In this document: positions 1-45,545 of the stretch, piece by piece
Numbering within the stretch: the first letter of the stretch is position 1
Layout: every line of letters begins with the position of its first letter
DNA from: Mactromeris polynyma
Taxonomy: Eukaryota; Mollusca; Bivalvia; Venerida; Mactridae
Length of the DNA: 64,000 nucleotides
Reading direction: 5' to 3'
Assembly: GCA_032209605.1 (NCBI GenBank)
Contig: JASFXZ010000020.1
Span: 3,107,501 to 3,171,500, forward strand
Notes under the pieces: generated by a model
What the model saw: only the letters and a program-made list of their open reading frames with translations
The model's database searches: none
Told to the model about the DNA's origin: nothing
Made by a program: the position numbers and the translations under genes

Positions 1-71
1 CACACCCATTTCAGTTGATCTGAAAAAACATATCAGTATTTCTGTTTTAACTTCCTTGACCTTAAACCTAG

Positions 72-99
72 ATATGGTTCTTGAGGATGTCATAGAATT
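72..99 (+). CDS. LSM5: LSM5 internal exon
   Basis: 28-bp exon with acceptor ag at 70-71 and donor gtaagt at 100. It completes an Asn codon begun upstream, then encodes MVLEDVIE and the first two bases of a Phe codon. Confidence 0.9.
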
Positions 100-1409
100 G
101 TAAGTATAAATATTTACCATCAATTTCCTGGTTTTATTAATCAAAAGTAATTTCAGAGTTAGATAACTTTAAATTGATATTAATTTTGTAAAATTGTGAC
201 ACGTCAGTTTGATTTGTCTAAAATTCTTAACACCTAAACTTCTGTCTGTATATCTAAATGAGCACTGCTGTACAATTTCCAACCTCTTCTTTAAGTGACG
301 ACATTTCCAGAAAACTTTACATGTGATGTCACCATGTACTGACAGTAAGCAATATTTGCCCCATATGGCAATATGAAAACGAAGTAATCATATGGAGTAA
401 TATTGTTTATTGCTTGCAGATAGTGTCATCACATGTTGCGTTTTCTTGAAATGACATCACTTACAGAAGAGGTTGTAAATCTCACAGCGGCGCTCATTTG
501 TTGTTCATTTTTACCATTCATCTGTCTCTTATAAACAATAACTTCCAATTTTCAGTGAAAGTACGCCTGAAGGAAGACGGGTAACAAAATTGGACCAGAT
601 ATTATTGAATGGCAATAACATTACAATGGTATGTTTGTATATGATTCAACTTAGAAGATAATGGCAATCAATATACATGTATTTTACTAATATTTCAGCT
701 GTCTTTTTATGGTAAAATATAAATTTCAAGCACTTTTTATCAGTGATGAAAACATGATACTACCAACAAACTTAGGAGGAAGACCAAAGACATGCACCTT
801 ATTCATATAACCACTAAAATTATACATACCCAATGATTGAACTGTACAGTTGCATATGATAGGTCTTCAAATTGTATTGTAAGTGTATAAAGTGGTATAT
901 TTTTTCCATTTTACTGCTGAATATAGGCTGTTTCCCCTTACCAAAAAGTGTCAATTTTCCCCAAAAACATCATAATTTTTTTCCAATTCTTAGTTCATTT
1001 TTCCTCCCTCTGACTGAATGTTTTTATTTAGTCAGGTTTTGGGGTATTTTACCTTTTATAAAAGACCATTGCCTTGAATATTTGCTCTTACATCACCTTA
1101 TATATGTATCAAACACCAGCCACAGCTGAAAAGTTATTTTTATAAGCAAATCAACCATTTCCATATTTTCCCAAATTTGGGATTTATCGCGCCCATTTTC
1201 CCAATTAAAAAGGCACGGGCAGTAAAATTATTTTCAAAAAGCAGTAAGATGATGTTTGGCCCCTTTGCTTTACATTTAGATAATAAATACATCTATTAAG
1301 AATCAAATTAAACAAGTATGTGACAACACAGTAATAAGTATTTGCTATCTAAAACTGTGTGTTGTTTTATTTTCAGTTGGTACCTGGTGGAGAAGGTCCG
1401 GAAGTGTGA
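72..1409 (+). CDS. LSM5: LSM5, U6 snRNA-associated Sm-like protein (3' part, three coding exons)
   Basis: Joined exons 72-99, 556-628 and 1377-1409 encode the C-terminal 45 or so residues of LSM5. They read NMVLEDVIEF, then ESTPEGRRVTKLDQILLNGN, then NITM and LVPGGEGPEV followed by TGA. This matches the Sm2 half of the Sm fold; the family ends in exactly PGGEGPEV. LSM5 is a subunit of the heptameric Lsm1-7 ring (cytoplasmic mRNA decapping) and the Lsm2-8 ring (nuclear, binds the U6 snRNA 3' end). The RNA-binding LLNGN segment of Sm2 is present. Junctions are GT-AG with matching phases: TT|T codes Phe at the first and ATG|TTG is phase 0 at the second. The 5' exons lie left of the window. Identification is from recalled family sequence; no search was run. 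Confidence 0.95.
259..496. mobile_element. Foldback (MITE-like) family A, copy 1
   Basis: About 240-bp repeat with long imperfect inverted ends. The left end reads tgagcactgctgtacaattt; the right end, inverted, also starts tgagcgccgctg. The core carries ccatatggcaatatgaaaac. It lies in the LSM5 intron. Four more copies are at 11870, 16852, 33223 and 61768. This copy has the diverged tgacgaca in place of the left CRE palindrome. Confidence 0.8.
556..628 (+). CDS. LSM5: LSM5 penultimate exon
   Basis: 73-bp exon between acceptor ttttcag (549-555) and donor gtatgt (629). It encodes ESTPEGRRVTKLDQILLNGN followed by NITM, the end of the Sm fold. Confidence 0.95.
1377..1409 (+). CDS. LSM5: LSM5 last coding exon with stop
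   Basis: Acceptor attttcag ends at 1376. The exon reads LVPGGEGPEV then TGA at 1407-1409, the conserved LSM5 C-terminus. Confidence 0.95.
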   Translation: MVPGGEGPEV

Positions 1410-2790
1410 TTTTACAAGAGTTACTGCCCTTGGTATCAACAGTGAAAGTGTTACACATTTATAGTTCCCAAGATTTTTCTTATAACTTTTAATGTTGCAG
1501 GCAGCTACATCACACCCTTCAATGAAACAGTCATATTTTTATGTAAATAATTTTGGTTATGTGTTTCCGACTTTATTTGATATACCATCAAACAAATTTG
1601 ATGTTCATTCAATATGCATAACTATACTAATGTATGAAAAGTGATTTTATTCTAATTACAAAGCTAAGAACTCTAAGTATAATTTCTATTCAAAAATTGT
1701 TGTTTAGCGACAAGTAACCATTGTGGACAGTAATTATTTTTTTAGCTGCTGTGTTTTAATTATCGCGGTGGTAACTGCTATTGTTAAAGGACCATTTTCA
1801 AGTTTCGTTCATTTGTAAATATATCATTGTTGATTATGTGCTGTTTACCTAACACCATTAAAACGCAACTGTTTTAATGAGGCTTCAATTTGTACATGGT
1901 GTTAACAGCTACCAACTGTTACCATTTTTAAAATATTGTTCAAAAAGTACTGAAACCACTGACCAATAATTTATATTTCATGATTGAATAAGTTTAGGAA
2001 ATTTTGTTAGTGAATTAATATAGAATTATTTCTTCTTTATGTTTTGAAGCAGACAATTTTCAGTTGCGTTATTAATGACTAAGTATATTTTGTAATGCAT
2101 GTTTCATAGAATTGCTTGTTGAATATTGTTCCTAGTTCGGTGATTCATTATGTTTTCAATGTAAAAACTTAATGCATATTCTCTCAGGCTTACAGCTTAC
2201 AGACAAATTGACAAAGACATCTGATTTTAATAATAGGACTTGACAAAATAGTGTACCAATCTGCATTCTCCTGTGAAGTTGGATTTGCTTTATTTTCTGT
2301 TGAACTGACAAACTAAATTTGTTCCTCCAATGCCATTCCATGGCTTTTATTTTTTTTGAATTACACATTTTACATGTATAGAGCTGATAGATTTGACTGT
2401 GAACAAGTATACGAAGTTTCAGGATCAATCCATGTCAATTTAGGTAAGAAGACGCACTTGTGGGTAAAACTATAGTGGCTTTTCTGTCTGAACAGCGGCT
2501 TTTTGTCTGTCAAACGCACAGACATTTGAACACTGACTTTCAATACATCTGTTTTGAAATGTACCGTAACGGTCCAGGTGATTATATACATGTGTTTGCA
2601 GTGGATAAAACAGCACTATACAGTAGTGTATCTATGATTGGTAGTAAGGTTTAATGAACTTTTTTCAAGCAATTGTGAAAGATATTTGATATTGTGTACA
2701 ACAATTGAAAACAATAAACATGTATAAATCTTATTTGGTCATTTGTTTATAAAAAATAATAATTTAAGATCGCTGTACCACATCATGATC
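1410..2790 (+). other. LSM5 3' UTR and downstream flank
   Basis: No further coding exon is seen. The first AATAAA after the stop is at 2712-2717, so a 3' UTR of about 1.3 kb is possible; this is inference. A fragment near 1850-1945 (aacaccattaaaacgcaact) resembles the left end of the inverted-end element at 40563-40816. Confidence 0.4.
2712..2717 (+). promoter_or_regulatory. Candidate polyadenylation signal AATAAA for LSM5
   Basis: First AATAAA hexamer on the plus strand after the LSM5 stop codon. No transcript evidence is available, and chance AATAAA is common in DNA this AT-rich. Confidence 0.35.
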
Positions 2791-3118
2791 CCGACAAGCA
2801 TTGGCCTCCCAACAAGCAGGAAGGTTGTCAATGGTTACTGACAAGCATCGGCCTCCCAACAAGCAGGAAGGTTGTCAATGGTTACTGACAAGCATCGGCC
2901 TCCCAACAAGCAGGAAGGTTGTCAATGGTTACTGACAAGCATCGGCCTCCCAACAAGCAGGAAGGTTGTCAATGGTTACTGACAAGCATCGGCCTCCCAA
3001 CAAGCAGGAAGGTTGTCAATGGTTACTGACAAGCATCGGCCTCCCAACAAGCAGGAAGGTTGTCAATGGTTACTGACAAGCATCGGCCTCCCAACAAGCA
3101 GGAAGGTTGTCAATGGTT
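2791..3118. repeat. Minisatellite, 47-bp unit x 7
   Basis: Seven nearly identical units containing gacaagcatcggcctcccaa and ggaaggttgtcaatggttac. Only the first unit differs slightly (cattgg for catcgg), so the array looks recently homogenised. Confidence 0.95.
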
Positions 3119-5523
3119 GTTTGTATCTGAGGAAGTTTTTGAAGGATTTTTCATTAGATGACGACTGGATTACCTTGTGTTTTGAGGTCAATATAACTGA
3201 CATGCATTTTCCACAGTCAAACGTATTACTATGATGTAAACGGGCATAAAACTACACATTGTAGAAAATTCATCCTGTATAATTTATAACATTTTCTTCA
3301 ATTTTGGAACTTATGTTGATGGTCAATGGGGCCAATATCGAATGCTTTTTATGTCAAATCAGAATCCATCTTTATAAGATAACAGAAATATTATGAAAGT
3401 GATGAAGAAAAACAACAATACGAAGCGAACAATTCTCGCACATTTTAATATTTCAAATCAGTTCTAACTAAACACTAAACATAGTCCAACATTAAAGCTT
3501 TTTTTAAACATGAATAACAGAATAAAGAACATTGAAAACAAATAATATATATGATAGAAATTAAGAACAATTAACATCAATACAAAAGCTAATAATTATA
3601 ACCAAGAATACCTGACACTAAATACAGTATACACATATATCAACAACTTTCACCTAGGACAGATTTATTTCATTATTATTATTAAGAAGCTAAACCATAC
3701 TTCCAATCTGCATTAAATTTAACTACCATTTAAAGCATTCTAACAATTCCTATTCTAATGACCAAGTTGAGAGGACTTTACATTGCTAAACTCAGAATCA
3801 GCACTTGTAGCTCAATACTTTTATTAATTCTTGGGACTGATATAGATCTCTGCTTATACCATCATAGTACCAACAAATAAAATCATTCTTACCATACATA
3901 CAAGTTCAATTAAACCCCAATTAAGGTTTACATAGAGGAGGACAGCATATCAGTATGCTCATAATTACCTGGCAGGCATGAGAATTTTTCGTGGAAATCT
4001 GCAGATTTGATGCTCACAAGGGCTGTTTTTGAGACAATTTAATTGCCAAATGGATAATGACTGCATTACAACTATGATCTTGATGTCACAGCAATATACA
4101 AAGGAAATATGTCACAGCAATATACATTTAGGAAATATGACTGACGTCAGAATCCATCATTTTATTTTCTAAAAGCTGTCCATAGTTTTAAATTCTAATA
4201 AAAAGTAAATTTTCATTTTTCTGACATTACACAAAACAGACACTTACATTGTCCACCAAAATTGTAATAATCATACACTCCGAAAATAAAGCCTTTACTA
4301 ATTAAAAGTTAATTAAAGCAAACACCAATAAAAAGGTTTGTTGAATTCACAGATTGCCGTAAAACTGTTAGCAAACACTCGATTCACGGCCACATCTACA
4401 TACAATCACTGACCTTGTTATATAATATCATAAAATCCAAAGAACACATTATTCTGCAACCCTTAATTTGTTTCCTGAAAGCTGAGGCGCATACGATACA
4501 TGAACTGTCTACTTTTTATATTCCCCCCCCCCCCCCACTCTGAAAGGGGGGGGATATAGACTTGCCCTTGTTTCATTTAAGTCCATCATTAATGCACTGA
4601 TTTTCTGGTCAATATATTTTGTACAACTTTTGAAATAGTACATGTAACTGGTGAGATTCTTTCAATTATGCCAGACTTCACTGATTATCAATTAACACAT
4701 CAATTATATCTAAAAAAAATATGCTAATCATAATGACACAAAAAAGTAAAAACACCTAGAATGAAAAATGTATTTTTGTTGAATTTCATGGTGTTTGATT
4801 TTGAACAAATGCTACATAGTCCACTATATAGACATAGTCACATTTGTATAAAATCATTCTATTTAAATAAGTTTAATGTAAGCAATTTACAGCGTCATGT
4901 ATTAAAATTTTGAATCGTCGCAATAAATTCACTCTTCTCAAAGCTAAAGTCAACAATAATCAACATCTATCCATGCACTGAAGATGAGCATACAATATTG
5001 TGAAACAACATGATTTTCTTCAAGTCTGACCATCTAATGTACAAGGAGGCAGTATCGTGTCCCGTGTCCCTAGTTGCATTTACAACACTAATGAATGCCA
5101 CTGATAGATTAAAATCAACTTCTTTATTTCACACATCTTAGCAATTCCCGTGAATTGACAATCCATCAATTACCGTATGTAACAGTGCTAATGTGTCGTC
5201 AGATGGAACGACATCACGATATGACCTACTGGAACAATAACGAAGGTACCCAGTCTAGGCTTCGGTACACTGTGGCCATACCTAGCATCAAAATCACCTC
5301 AACAAAACCTGACAAAATAGACCAGCTTCCGTAACAAGTCTTCACAGGATATCAAGCATACAGAAGACTCGGGGAAACTTATGAAGCCAATATTTGTATA
5401 TTATTCTTAATCACATGCTTTGAGACAACAAAAGAAAGATTTGTATTATTTCAAATCATGACTGTTATACATATAATTATGTTCTCATTTATCAGAGGTA
5501 CGATACATTACCCAGACAATCTA
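3119..5523. other. Intergenic DNA between convergent genes
   Basis: AT-rich with no supported exon on either strand. It holds a short fragment of the caggcatgagaat family (about 3972-4040, inverted), a C-run at 4525-4540 facing a G-run at about 4548-4556 (hairpin potential), and scattered short repeats. Its right part could be distal 3' UTR of the arrestin gene. Confidence 0.5.
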
Positions 5524-5764
5524 GGGCCCATATTCACAAAAGTTTTAGACTTTAAAATTGCAAAAATCAAATTTACAAGCATTTCGTTTTCATTATATTT
5601 AAACTGATACATTTTTGCCTGAATATTTATTGTTACTCACTACACTTTTGCCATGTTTTATCAAAATATATTGTGTAACAATAACATAGAAACAAAATGA
5701 AAATTTACCATTTTCAAGTCTTAAGTCTGAGATTCAGTCTTAGAACGTTTGTGAATACGGGCCC
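5524..5764. mobile_element. MITE family B, copy 1
   Basis: About 240 bp. Both ends are inverted copies starting gggccc(a/g)tattcacaaa. The interior is shared with 63361-63621, including caagcatttcgtttt and tttgcctgaatattt. Inverted ends, two copies and no ORF support a non-autonomous DNA element. Confidence 0.85.
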
Positions 5765-6218
5765 AGGAGACAAGTTGTATAGGCAGGATAGAATCACACA
5801 TCATTTTGACTTATCAGTTAACATAATTTTTCAGTTCTCAAACAACTCATGAGCAAGCATGCCAGTAACTTCTACACATTGATTGTAAGGTACAATAACT
5901 AAAGCAATATACATCAATGATGACATCAAATGCTGGTAAACATGAACATGTTGGATTTCTCAGACATCTGAATAGATGCGTTTAAAAATCATTTCATCAC
6001 ACAAAGTCTGAAAGAATCGGTGTATACAAAACGTTGGTACATGTGCATTGTACAGCGAAATGTTGCTTACCTGAGAAACTCTACGCAACATAACAAAGTT
6101 TATTAAACTTGGACAAAAAAGGTTGCGAAAACATAAAACTTCATTAATTTGCATCCAAATTAAAATGTTATTTTCTAAGTAGTTTTCAAATTTCAAAATA
6201 CACTGAATATTTGAAATA

Positions 6219-6393
6219 CAGTCGAACCTGGTTCATTCGAATTCATCAGGTCCGAAATTTTATTTCAAATAATACATGGTTTCAAATAGCCCATTTCAAT
6301 TTGACATGCCTAAAAAGATACATCGGGACCCGATATTTATTTCGGATGATACCAAGTATTCAGATAGAAGGGTGTCGAATAAACAAGGTCTGA
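6219..6393. mobile_element. MITE family C, copy 1
   Basis: About 175-bp repeat. The left end is cagtcgaacctggttcattc; the right end, inverted, reads like agacctcgtttattcgac. The interior has ccatttcaatttgacatgcc. Other copies are at 10721, 21587 (partial), 25881 (inverted) and 31408, with a fragment at 26845. The ends resemble pogo/Tigger-type termini (cagtcgaacctcg); that assignment is inference. Confidence 0.8.
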
Positions 6394-8752
6394 AATATAT
6401 CATTCATGATATAAATTTTCTTTGGAAATTGTACAATTTTGGTCATTCGTACAAAATTCAAATAGATAGCATAATAAATAAATCCTGATTAAAATGTTGA
6501 AGCTACATCAAAACAAAACAGTAGGAAATAAATATACATTCACCATTACTTGTATGTAAAACAAATATAATGTCAAATTCATTTCAGTTCAAAATATCAG
6601 TATGAAGCTTTCTTCAGACTCGAACTTTTTTAAGTGTTCAGATCACAGGAGTTCAATGATAAATGATGTAAAAATGAACTTAATGAAAACATATATCAAC
6701 ATGCAGTAAGAATGGTGTAGCTGTTAATTGATTTTAATTCTTATAACACACGAAGAATACGTTTAGCTATACTATCAAGTCAAAGTGATGATTATATTGC
6801 AATGTTTGAATAAAACAAATCATATATTTATCACATAAGTCAATTATGTCGGTCCATAAAGTAATACCATAACTGTGGGAACAAATTCATTCAAATGTAA
6901 ATATACTAAAATATAGTTAGAATGAAAAACAACTGCAGTACAGCAGATCACAAAAGTCACATGACTAAATATATGTCACATGATCAAATATATGTCACAT
7001 GACCAAATGTTAGTCACATGACTATATGATAAATATACACAACAATAAAGAATAAATCATTGACACTTGTATTCATAACAAATTTATAAAATGGATCATA
7101 TGACTTATATTCTCTCAGGTGAGCTGTTCAACCATTCCACAAAGATGTTTTTATCATACATTCAACAAGGCGTTATTGACTTTCAAACAGATCACCATTA
7201 ATATCTTAATCATCTAGCCTATTATTAAACCAAGCAAAACTAGTTTTATTATACTTTATTTATACTGAATATATTAGAATGATTATTGATGTGAAATTGT
7301 GAGAAAATATGAAATCCAGTAAGCATATACAGGCAGCAGGAGGTGGAGAGACATAAGAACACATGTGCTCGGGTAAGTCAAAATAACAAACATGGTCACT
7401 TGATTTACAATATTCAACAAATACAATACAATTTTTGAAAACTTTATAAAGTCAATAACAACAATCACCAAAGATACTTAACAAAATCAACAACAACGAA
7501 CATTCAATAATTTTCAGGAACCAAATTCACCTTCACTAATGCTATAACAATTTTGTTCAAATTATTTTTTACAAATCCTAGCGGTACAAAATAGACGATA
7601 CCCTAACAATGATGTAAATCATTATCTTGCAACTTCATAAAACAGAAGTTTTCGTTGAAAATCTGAATTTTTTTTGTACAATTCCCATAAACCAGATGGG
7701 ACAAACATGATCCGATGAAGCAAAAATGTTTACGACAGTATCATTAGAGTCATTCAATGTAACTAATTGAAATTGCTTAATTATATAACCATATGGGACA
7801 CACGATCATGCATTATACCGGGACAAGTGAACTTGGAAAATGGTGAGAAACAAACTATCGACATAGCGTTACAATTTCTCAGGGTTTGGAAATTGTGATT
7901 CAAAGTCATGATTCTATGGTATGAAAGTATTGCACCATTTTGTCATCATTTTAAAGACAGCATGTATGTAAGTATTATAAATGGTATCCGGAAATAATTT
8001 TGAATCATATAAACAACACTTAATTGGAAATATTCTCTTCCGTATCTTATTCATGTGTAGTGCATTCCACGACATCCATTGTCTCCACGGTAGATTTCTT
8101 CCTACTCGGATCACTGGTGCTACGTTTCCGACTATAATTGCAACACATACTCAAATATCAGCAAGGAATGAGGGCTAAATGAATGACAATAATAATGATG
8201 AAATTGATCCAAAGTTATTCTTTGTTCGTATTGAGACCGATAAAAAGTATTTTCATGTAAAATTAAAAAGAAGCAATCATATACTGGCATTTGACAAATT
8301 TCCTGCAAAACTATCCCTCAGGATTAATATGTCAGTGAGTTTCTAAAATTAATCAGATTTGTTTGCCTTACGGATCTAAGAAATTTCTTGGTAGTGATGG
8401 CATAAATGGAATAACTCCCAAGCAGCAATTAGTACACAATTTCTCTAAGATCGGAAAAATATTTGGCTAATTACTATTAATTAATCCCCGAAAGCAAACC
8501 ATTAACTGTACACAATTTACTGTAGACTCTGAATATATATAAAAATAAGTCAGGAAATGGGTACGTTTTACATCTTAGCACCACAGAGAAACTAACTGGG
8601 AGGTTAGAAAGAAGCAAACTCAATCAGACAAAAATTCAACAGTTGTCAAAATATCTCAACTCAAAGTTAGGCATGAAAATGACACAGAACCATAAGGATC
8701 CTTTTTTTTAAAACTATCGAAAAGAAAGACAATCCGGCGATATATACTAAAA
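6394..8752. other. Non-coding, possibly distal 3' UTR of beta-arrestin
   Basis: No supported exon. It includes a short array of about 21-bp units with gtcacatgac at 6956-7023. Several minus-strand AATAAA hexamers exist in this AT-rich DNA, so the arrestin polyadenylation site cannot be fixed from sequence alone. Confidence 0.4.
6956..7023. repeat. Short tandem repeat, ~21-bp unit x 3-4
   Basis: Units of gtcacatgac plus an AT-rich spacer, such as taaatatat, repeated with small changes. Confidence 0.8.
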
Positions 8753-9620
8753 AGAGGGCCAAGATGGCCGTAGATTGCTCACCCGAGTACCCAGAAAGTC
8801 CACAAGCACTTTCTTTGATTAGACTCAATGACCAGTTTTTGACTCAGCATTACTGGGTATCAACCATGATGTGCATTACATTAAGACAAACATTGTGATG
8901 TCATTTCAGGTGCACAGGTTGAAAATGCGGCCCCCTAGAGAGTCCATGAGCATTTTCTGATTTGACGCCATGACTTTGTGTTTGACCCCCATGGGAACCA
9001 GTACGGGAACACATGGGAACCAGTACGGGAACACATGGGAACCAGTACGGGAACACATGGGAACCAGTACGGAACTGGATTTGCATTTTATTAAGACAAA
9101 CATTCTGGTCCGAGTTTCATTTCAGTTCAGGTTGGAAATTTACCCAATTTAGACATATGACATAGTCTCTGATCCCCATGTGACCCAGAAATAAACTTGA
9201 CATGCATTTCATTTAGACAAACAATCTGATCAAGTTTCATGTAGTTCAGGTTAAAAAATGTAGCTTATAGAGCGTCCACAAGGATTTTCCATGTTTTGAC
9301 CTACTTTCTGACCCCAAATGACCCAGTATTAAACTTGACCAAGATTTTGTTAAGATAAACATTCTGAGCAGGTTTCATCGAGATCGGGCCAAAAGTGTGA
9401 CCTCTAGAGTGTCCAAGAGGATTTTCTATGATATGATCTACTTTTTGACTCAAAAGGACTCACTATTGATCGTTATCAAGATTCTGACCAAGTTTCATCA
9501 AGATTGGCCAAAATTGTGACCTCTATAGAATCCACAAACATATTGTGGATGGAGGCCCGGATGACGGACATCGAACGATCCAAAAACTCACATTGAGCAC
9601 ATACTCAGGTGAGCTAAATA
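8753..9620. mobile_element. Interspersed repeat of the agagggcca...ctcacc type
   Basis: Starts agagggccaagatggccg...gctcacccgagt and ends actcaggtgagcta, so the ends are imperfectly inverted. Inside, three or four degenerate blocks repeat the theme ttaagacaaacattctg...gtttcat...gtgacctctagagtgtcca. Related starts occur at about 43915 and 45104. I recall such sequences as common in bivalve genomes, which is weak support for the host guess. Confidence 0.65.
8990..9072. repeat. Minisatellite, 22-bp unit x ~3.7
   Basis: Tandem units containing catgggaaccagtacgggaa, inside the interspersed repeat 8753-9620. This is a local expansion within a mobile sequence. Confidence 0.9.
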
Positions 9621-10558
9621 GCACTAGGTCAGTCGTCAACATCAGCACCGCGTCTATGGCCATTGGTCAATGATACTGCATTTTGACCAATTAACTTTTA
9701 AAAAATCATACAATACAATTACAGAGAATATTTCAAAGTCTGGTAGCAAAACGAATCAATCTGCTTTATTCATTTGCAAATGGACCAGTTCTGCTTTCGA
9801 TGCTCAAATTGTCTTCTGTATTGACAGACTGAGGCAGTTAACTGTCAGGTGCTGATAACAGAAGCAATATGGTAATCAAAAAGACTTCCATAATGCCAGT
9901 AAATTAAGTAACACGTCTCTGATGAGACGATGAATTGCAATCAGGCAATACAAGATATTGATTTGAAAGTTCAGGCAAATTGCCACAGAGGGAAGCCATG
10001 AAACGAGATTTCAAATTAAGCTTCATGACACAATATAAGATTTCAGTAAAACTCTGGAGCACCATAATTTTTGCAGTGAATATTAGGTGTGCAAGGGTAA
10101 TGGTATTCACTTAAGATGAGAGGTTACATATTAATGAGAAATTCAATGTATAAATAAGAGAATAAATGACTGCGGAAAGACATAGATCAATATACAAGAA
10201 ACACCCACTGTCAATTTAATGGGAACAATGTTAAACTTCACAAATAGTACATACATATACCAGTACACAGAATTTGTTAAAACATTGACAAAATAATGAA
10301 ATAATAACAAGAACCGCTCCCTAGCAACTCCAGCTATATGGGCAAAAAATTCAAAATCTTTGCCACAAAGTTTAACATTATGTATACATATCAAGTACAA
10401 TGCAAGTTTTCATTAAATGTTCCTTTTGTGGATATATATAATCTATTGATCTATATGGGAATTTCTTAATTTAGTCCCTTTAGTGCCCAGCCAACTTGTT
10501 TCGAATCGAGCCAGTGTGTTGCTATGGTAACACAGAGCTGAGGTCAAGGTTGTATAAA
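9621..10558 (-). other. Probable proximal 3' UTR of beta-arrestin
   Basis: Lies directly after the arrestin stop codon on the minus strand. No coding potential is recognised on either strand; the short ORFs present match nothing known to me. The UTR assignment rests on position only. Confidence 0.45.
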
Positions 10559-42952
<32,394 letters not shown>

Positions 42953-44439
42953 GATATCTCAATTACTTTATAAATACCAGAAATCAGAAACAAGTTATAA
43001 GCTGTATAAAATAGCAGGTTAACAACACAATATTATCCTTATTCGAAATTCCTACAATTCAATATCTGCTCCGCACATAAAATCCTGAATTTATTTAAAA
43101 ATTTGTTAATGATAAAACAACTGAAATACCATACAGAGCAAAATAAATAAAGAACACGTTCAACAACTATATGACAAGAATAACCAGGCTTGAACAATCC
43201 CTTAATGTCCATCAAATCACACACATATACATGTAAGCCACAAGTAATTGTTCACATCTTGGTCAAATGAAGGCAATTTCTTGAATTGAAGCTTGCTAAT
43301 TAATTACTTTGGCACACAAGGAAACATATGTACACACAGTGAATGGTACACCTTCTTTCAAAAAAAAGGAACATAAATTAACAAAGCATGACATCTAGAA
43401 AAAGATTGAATTAGTCTGACTCAGACTGGTTTACATGATACTTAAAAGCAATAGTAATAGTAGTTACATAAGAAGGGCCATAACTCTTCAACCAATAGTC
43501 TGATTAAGCCCATAATCAAATTTGGCACATAACTTAGAGCCATAAACAAAGTGCCCAAGTTGGATCGAGATCATCAAAAAAAAGTGATGCTAAGGCGTAA
43601 ATTAACCAACTGCTGATGACAGGACGACCGCTCCAACAATTCCAGAACTCACATATAACACTTCAAAGAATTCCATAGTTTGTTATAACAACATGACACT
43701 TGAAGACTTCACAACAGAAAAGGGGACTTAAATAAAATAATTTATACAACATTGTAAAATAATGGCTACATTTCTAATATGATACATGGTATGCTTATGG
43801 CAGGTACTGTGTAAAAAATAGTTGAAAATTACAATTCTTTTTCGTTACATTCCTCATGTCCATTTGTGGAAAAAATGCTATAATTACAAAATAGAATCAC
43901 AAAATAATAAGGAACAAGAGGGCTATGGTGGCCCTTTATCGCTCACCTGATGTGAGCTAAAAACCAATAGTAGACACAAGTCTGCTCAGGACAATCATAC
44001 ACACATCCCGGCATTACATAATTTCACATTTTCACACAGTAAAGTATGTCACAGGAGTCAAAGGCTGTCGATCATATCTAGGAACATAAACACAATCATC
44101 CCATGTCTGAAGTCCTGATGAATACAATTTGCCATGCTTCAATATATTGCCTATATAGATGGATATTTCCCATATAAAGTTATGACAAATGGCTGCTAAA
44201 AAAGCCACAAATGTTGATATTGTCTGAGCAAATGTCTTAAAGCCTTCTTCATCTTACTTTCAGATTAATTTAAATGATTATCATTATTCAGAATTTATTT
44301 CAAACATTAACAATGCCACAAACAGAAAATATTGCAGTCATGAATGTAACAAAAATGTTCGCAATATTTTTAATGGCAATAAGACAGTATTAGGGGCTAA
44401 CCATATGAGATTACAATACTTTCATCACCACTCATGCAC

Positions 44440-44671
44440 TTCTAGAGTTATCTCCCCTTATTCCTTCTAGAGTTCTCTCCCTTTATTCCTTCAAGAGTTC
44501 TCTCCCTTTATTCCTTCTAGAGTTCTCTCCCTTTATCCGTCTGCAGTATATATAGAAGAGATACAGGGAGAGTATACTATAGAAGGGATAATGGGAGAGA
44601 ACTCTAGAAGGAATAAAGGGAGAGAACTCTAGAAGGAATAACGGGAGAGAACTCTAGAAGGAGTAAAGGGA
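44440..44671. repeat. Inverted minisatellite: 25-bp units, ~4 forward then ~4 reversed
   Basis: Left arm (44440-44541) repeats ttctagagttctctcccttt plus attcc. After a ~40-bp spacer, the right arm (44581-44671) repeats its reverse complement gggagagaactctagaagga plus ata.. The arms can form a stem of about 90-100 bp. Confidence 0.95.
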
Positions 44672-45103
44672 TATTTCAATGTTGTACTAGCAATTCCATT
44701 AGGAGTACTGATTTTATCTCTTGGTATGAAAACCAGATGCCAATCACAGTCACCACCAAACCCTGGCTGACCACAGGACAGAGAGAGGACACACGCTATA
44801 ATGCTATGTCATCCTTCTTGATTAATCCAACGTGACCAAATTCATTACAGTATTAACAGAAACATGGTGTTAACATGGAAACTACCACACTCCCTCATAA
44901 TGAAATTGGAAGCAATATACAGAATATACTGAGGCCAAACTAATTAATGTATCAGCACCATGCCGAGCAAGTTGGTTATCAAATATCAAAATGTCATTGT
45001 TTATAACTATAAGCACCTAATTCCTGCGATGTGTTCTGTGTCATATCTCCAAATAAAATATTTGAAGATTGAATCATAATGTAACAACTAACCATGTTTT
45101 AAA

Positions 45104-45545
45104 CAAGAGGGCCATTATGGCCCTATATTACTCACCTGAGCACACTGCCATACTGGCTGAATTAACTTATGTGCCAATAAATTGGTCTATGTTCAGTCAA
45201 ATCCTAGCAGTTTGAGGCAGAGATGTTGTTTAAATATTTCACTATATTCAAATTAGGAACGAAACCTGCCCTGATGGCATGTTTTTTGACTGAACTTAAT
45301 AATTTATGCAATCTTGTAATGGGACTTACTAGACAATTATGCTTGCAAATATAAAAGCTCTAGACCTTATGGTTTGGACAAGAAGATTTTCAAAGTTTAT
45401 ATTTTCTGCTTCTATGACCTACTTAGATCCGAGGCCCACCCAATGATCATTCCTCTGAAGTTTGGACACAATCCATTTAGCGGTTTAGGAGAAGATGTTG
45501 TTTAAAGAAAATGTTGACACATGACAGATTACACACGACGACGGT
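45104..45545. mobile_element. Interspersed repeat of the caagagggcc type
   Basis: Starts acaagagggccattatggcc then ctatattactcacctgagc. It continues with weakly matching text (aatgatcattcc...aggagaagatgttgtt) to a vague end. Same start as at about 43915 and similar to 8753. Confidence 0.5.
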
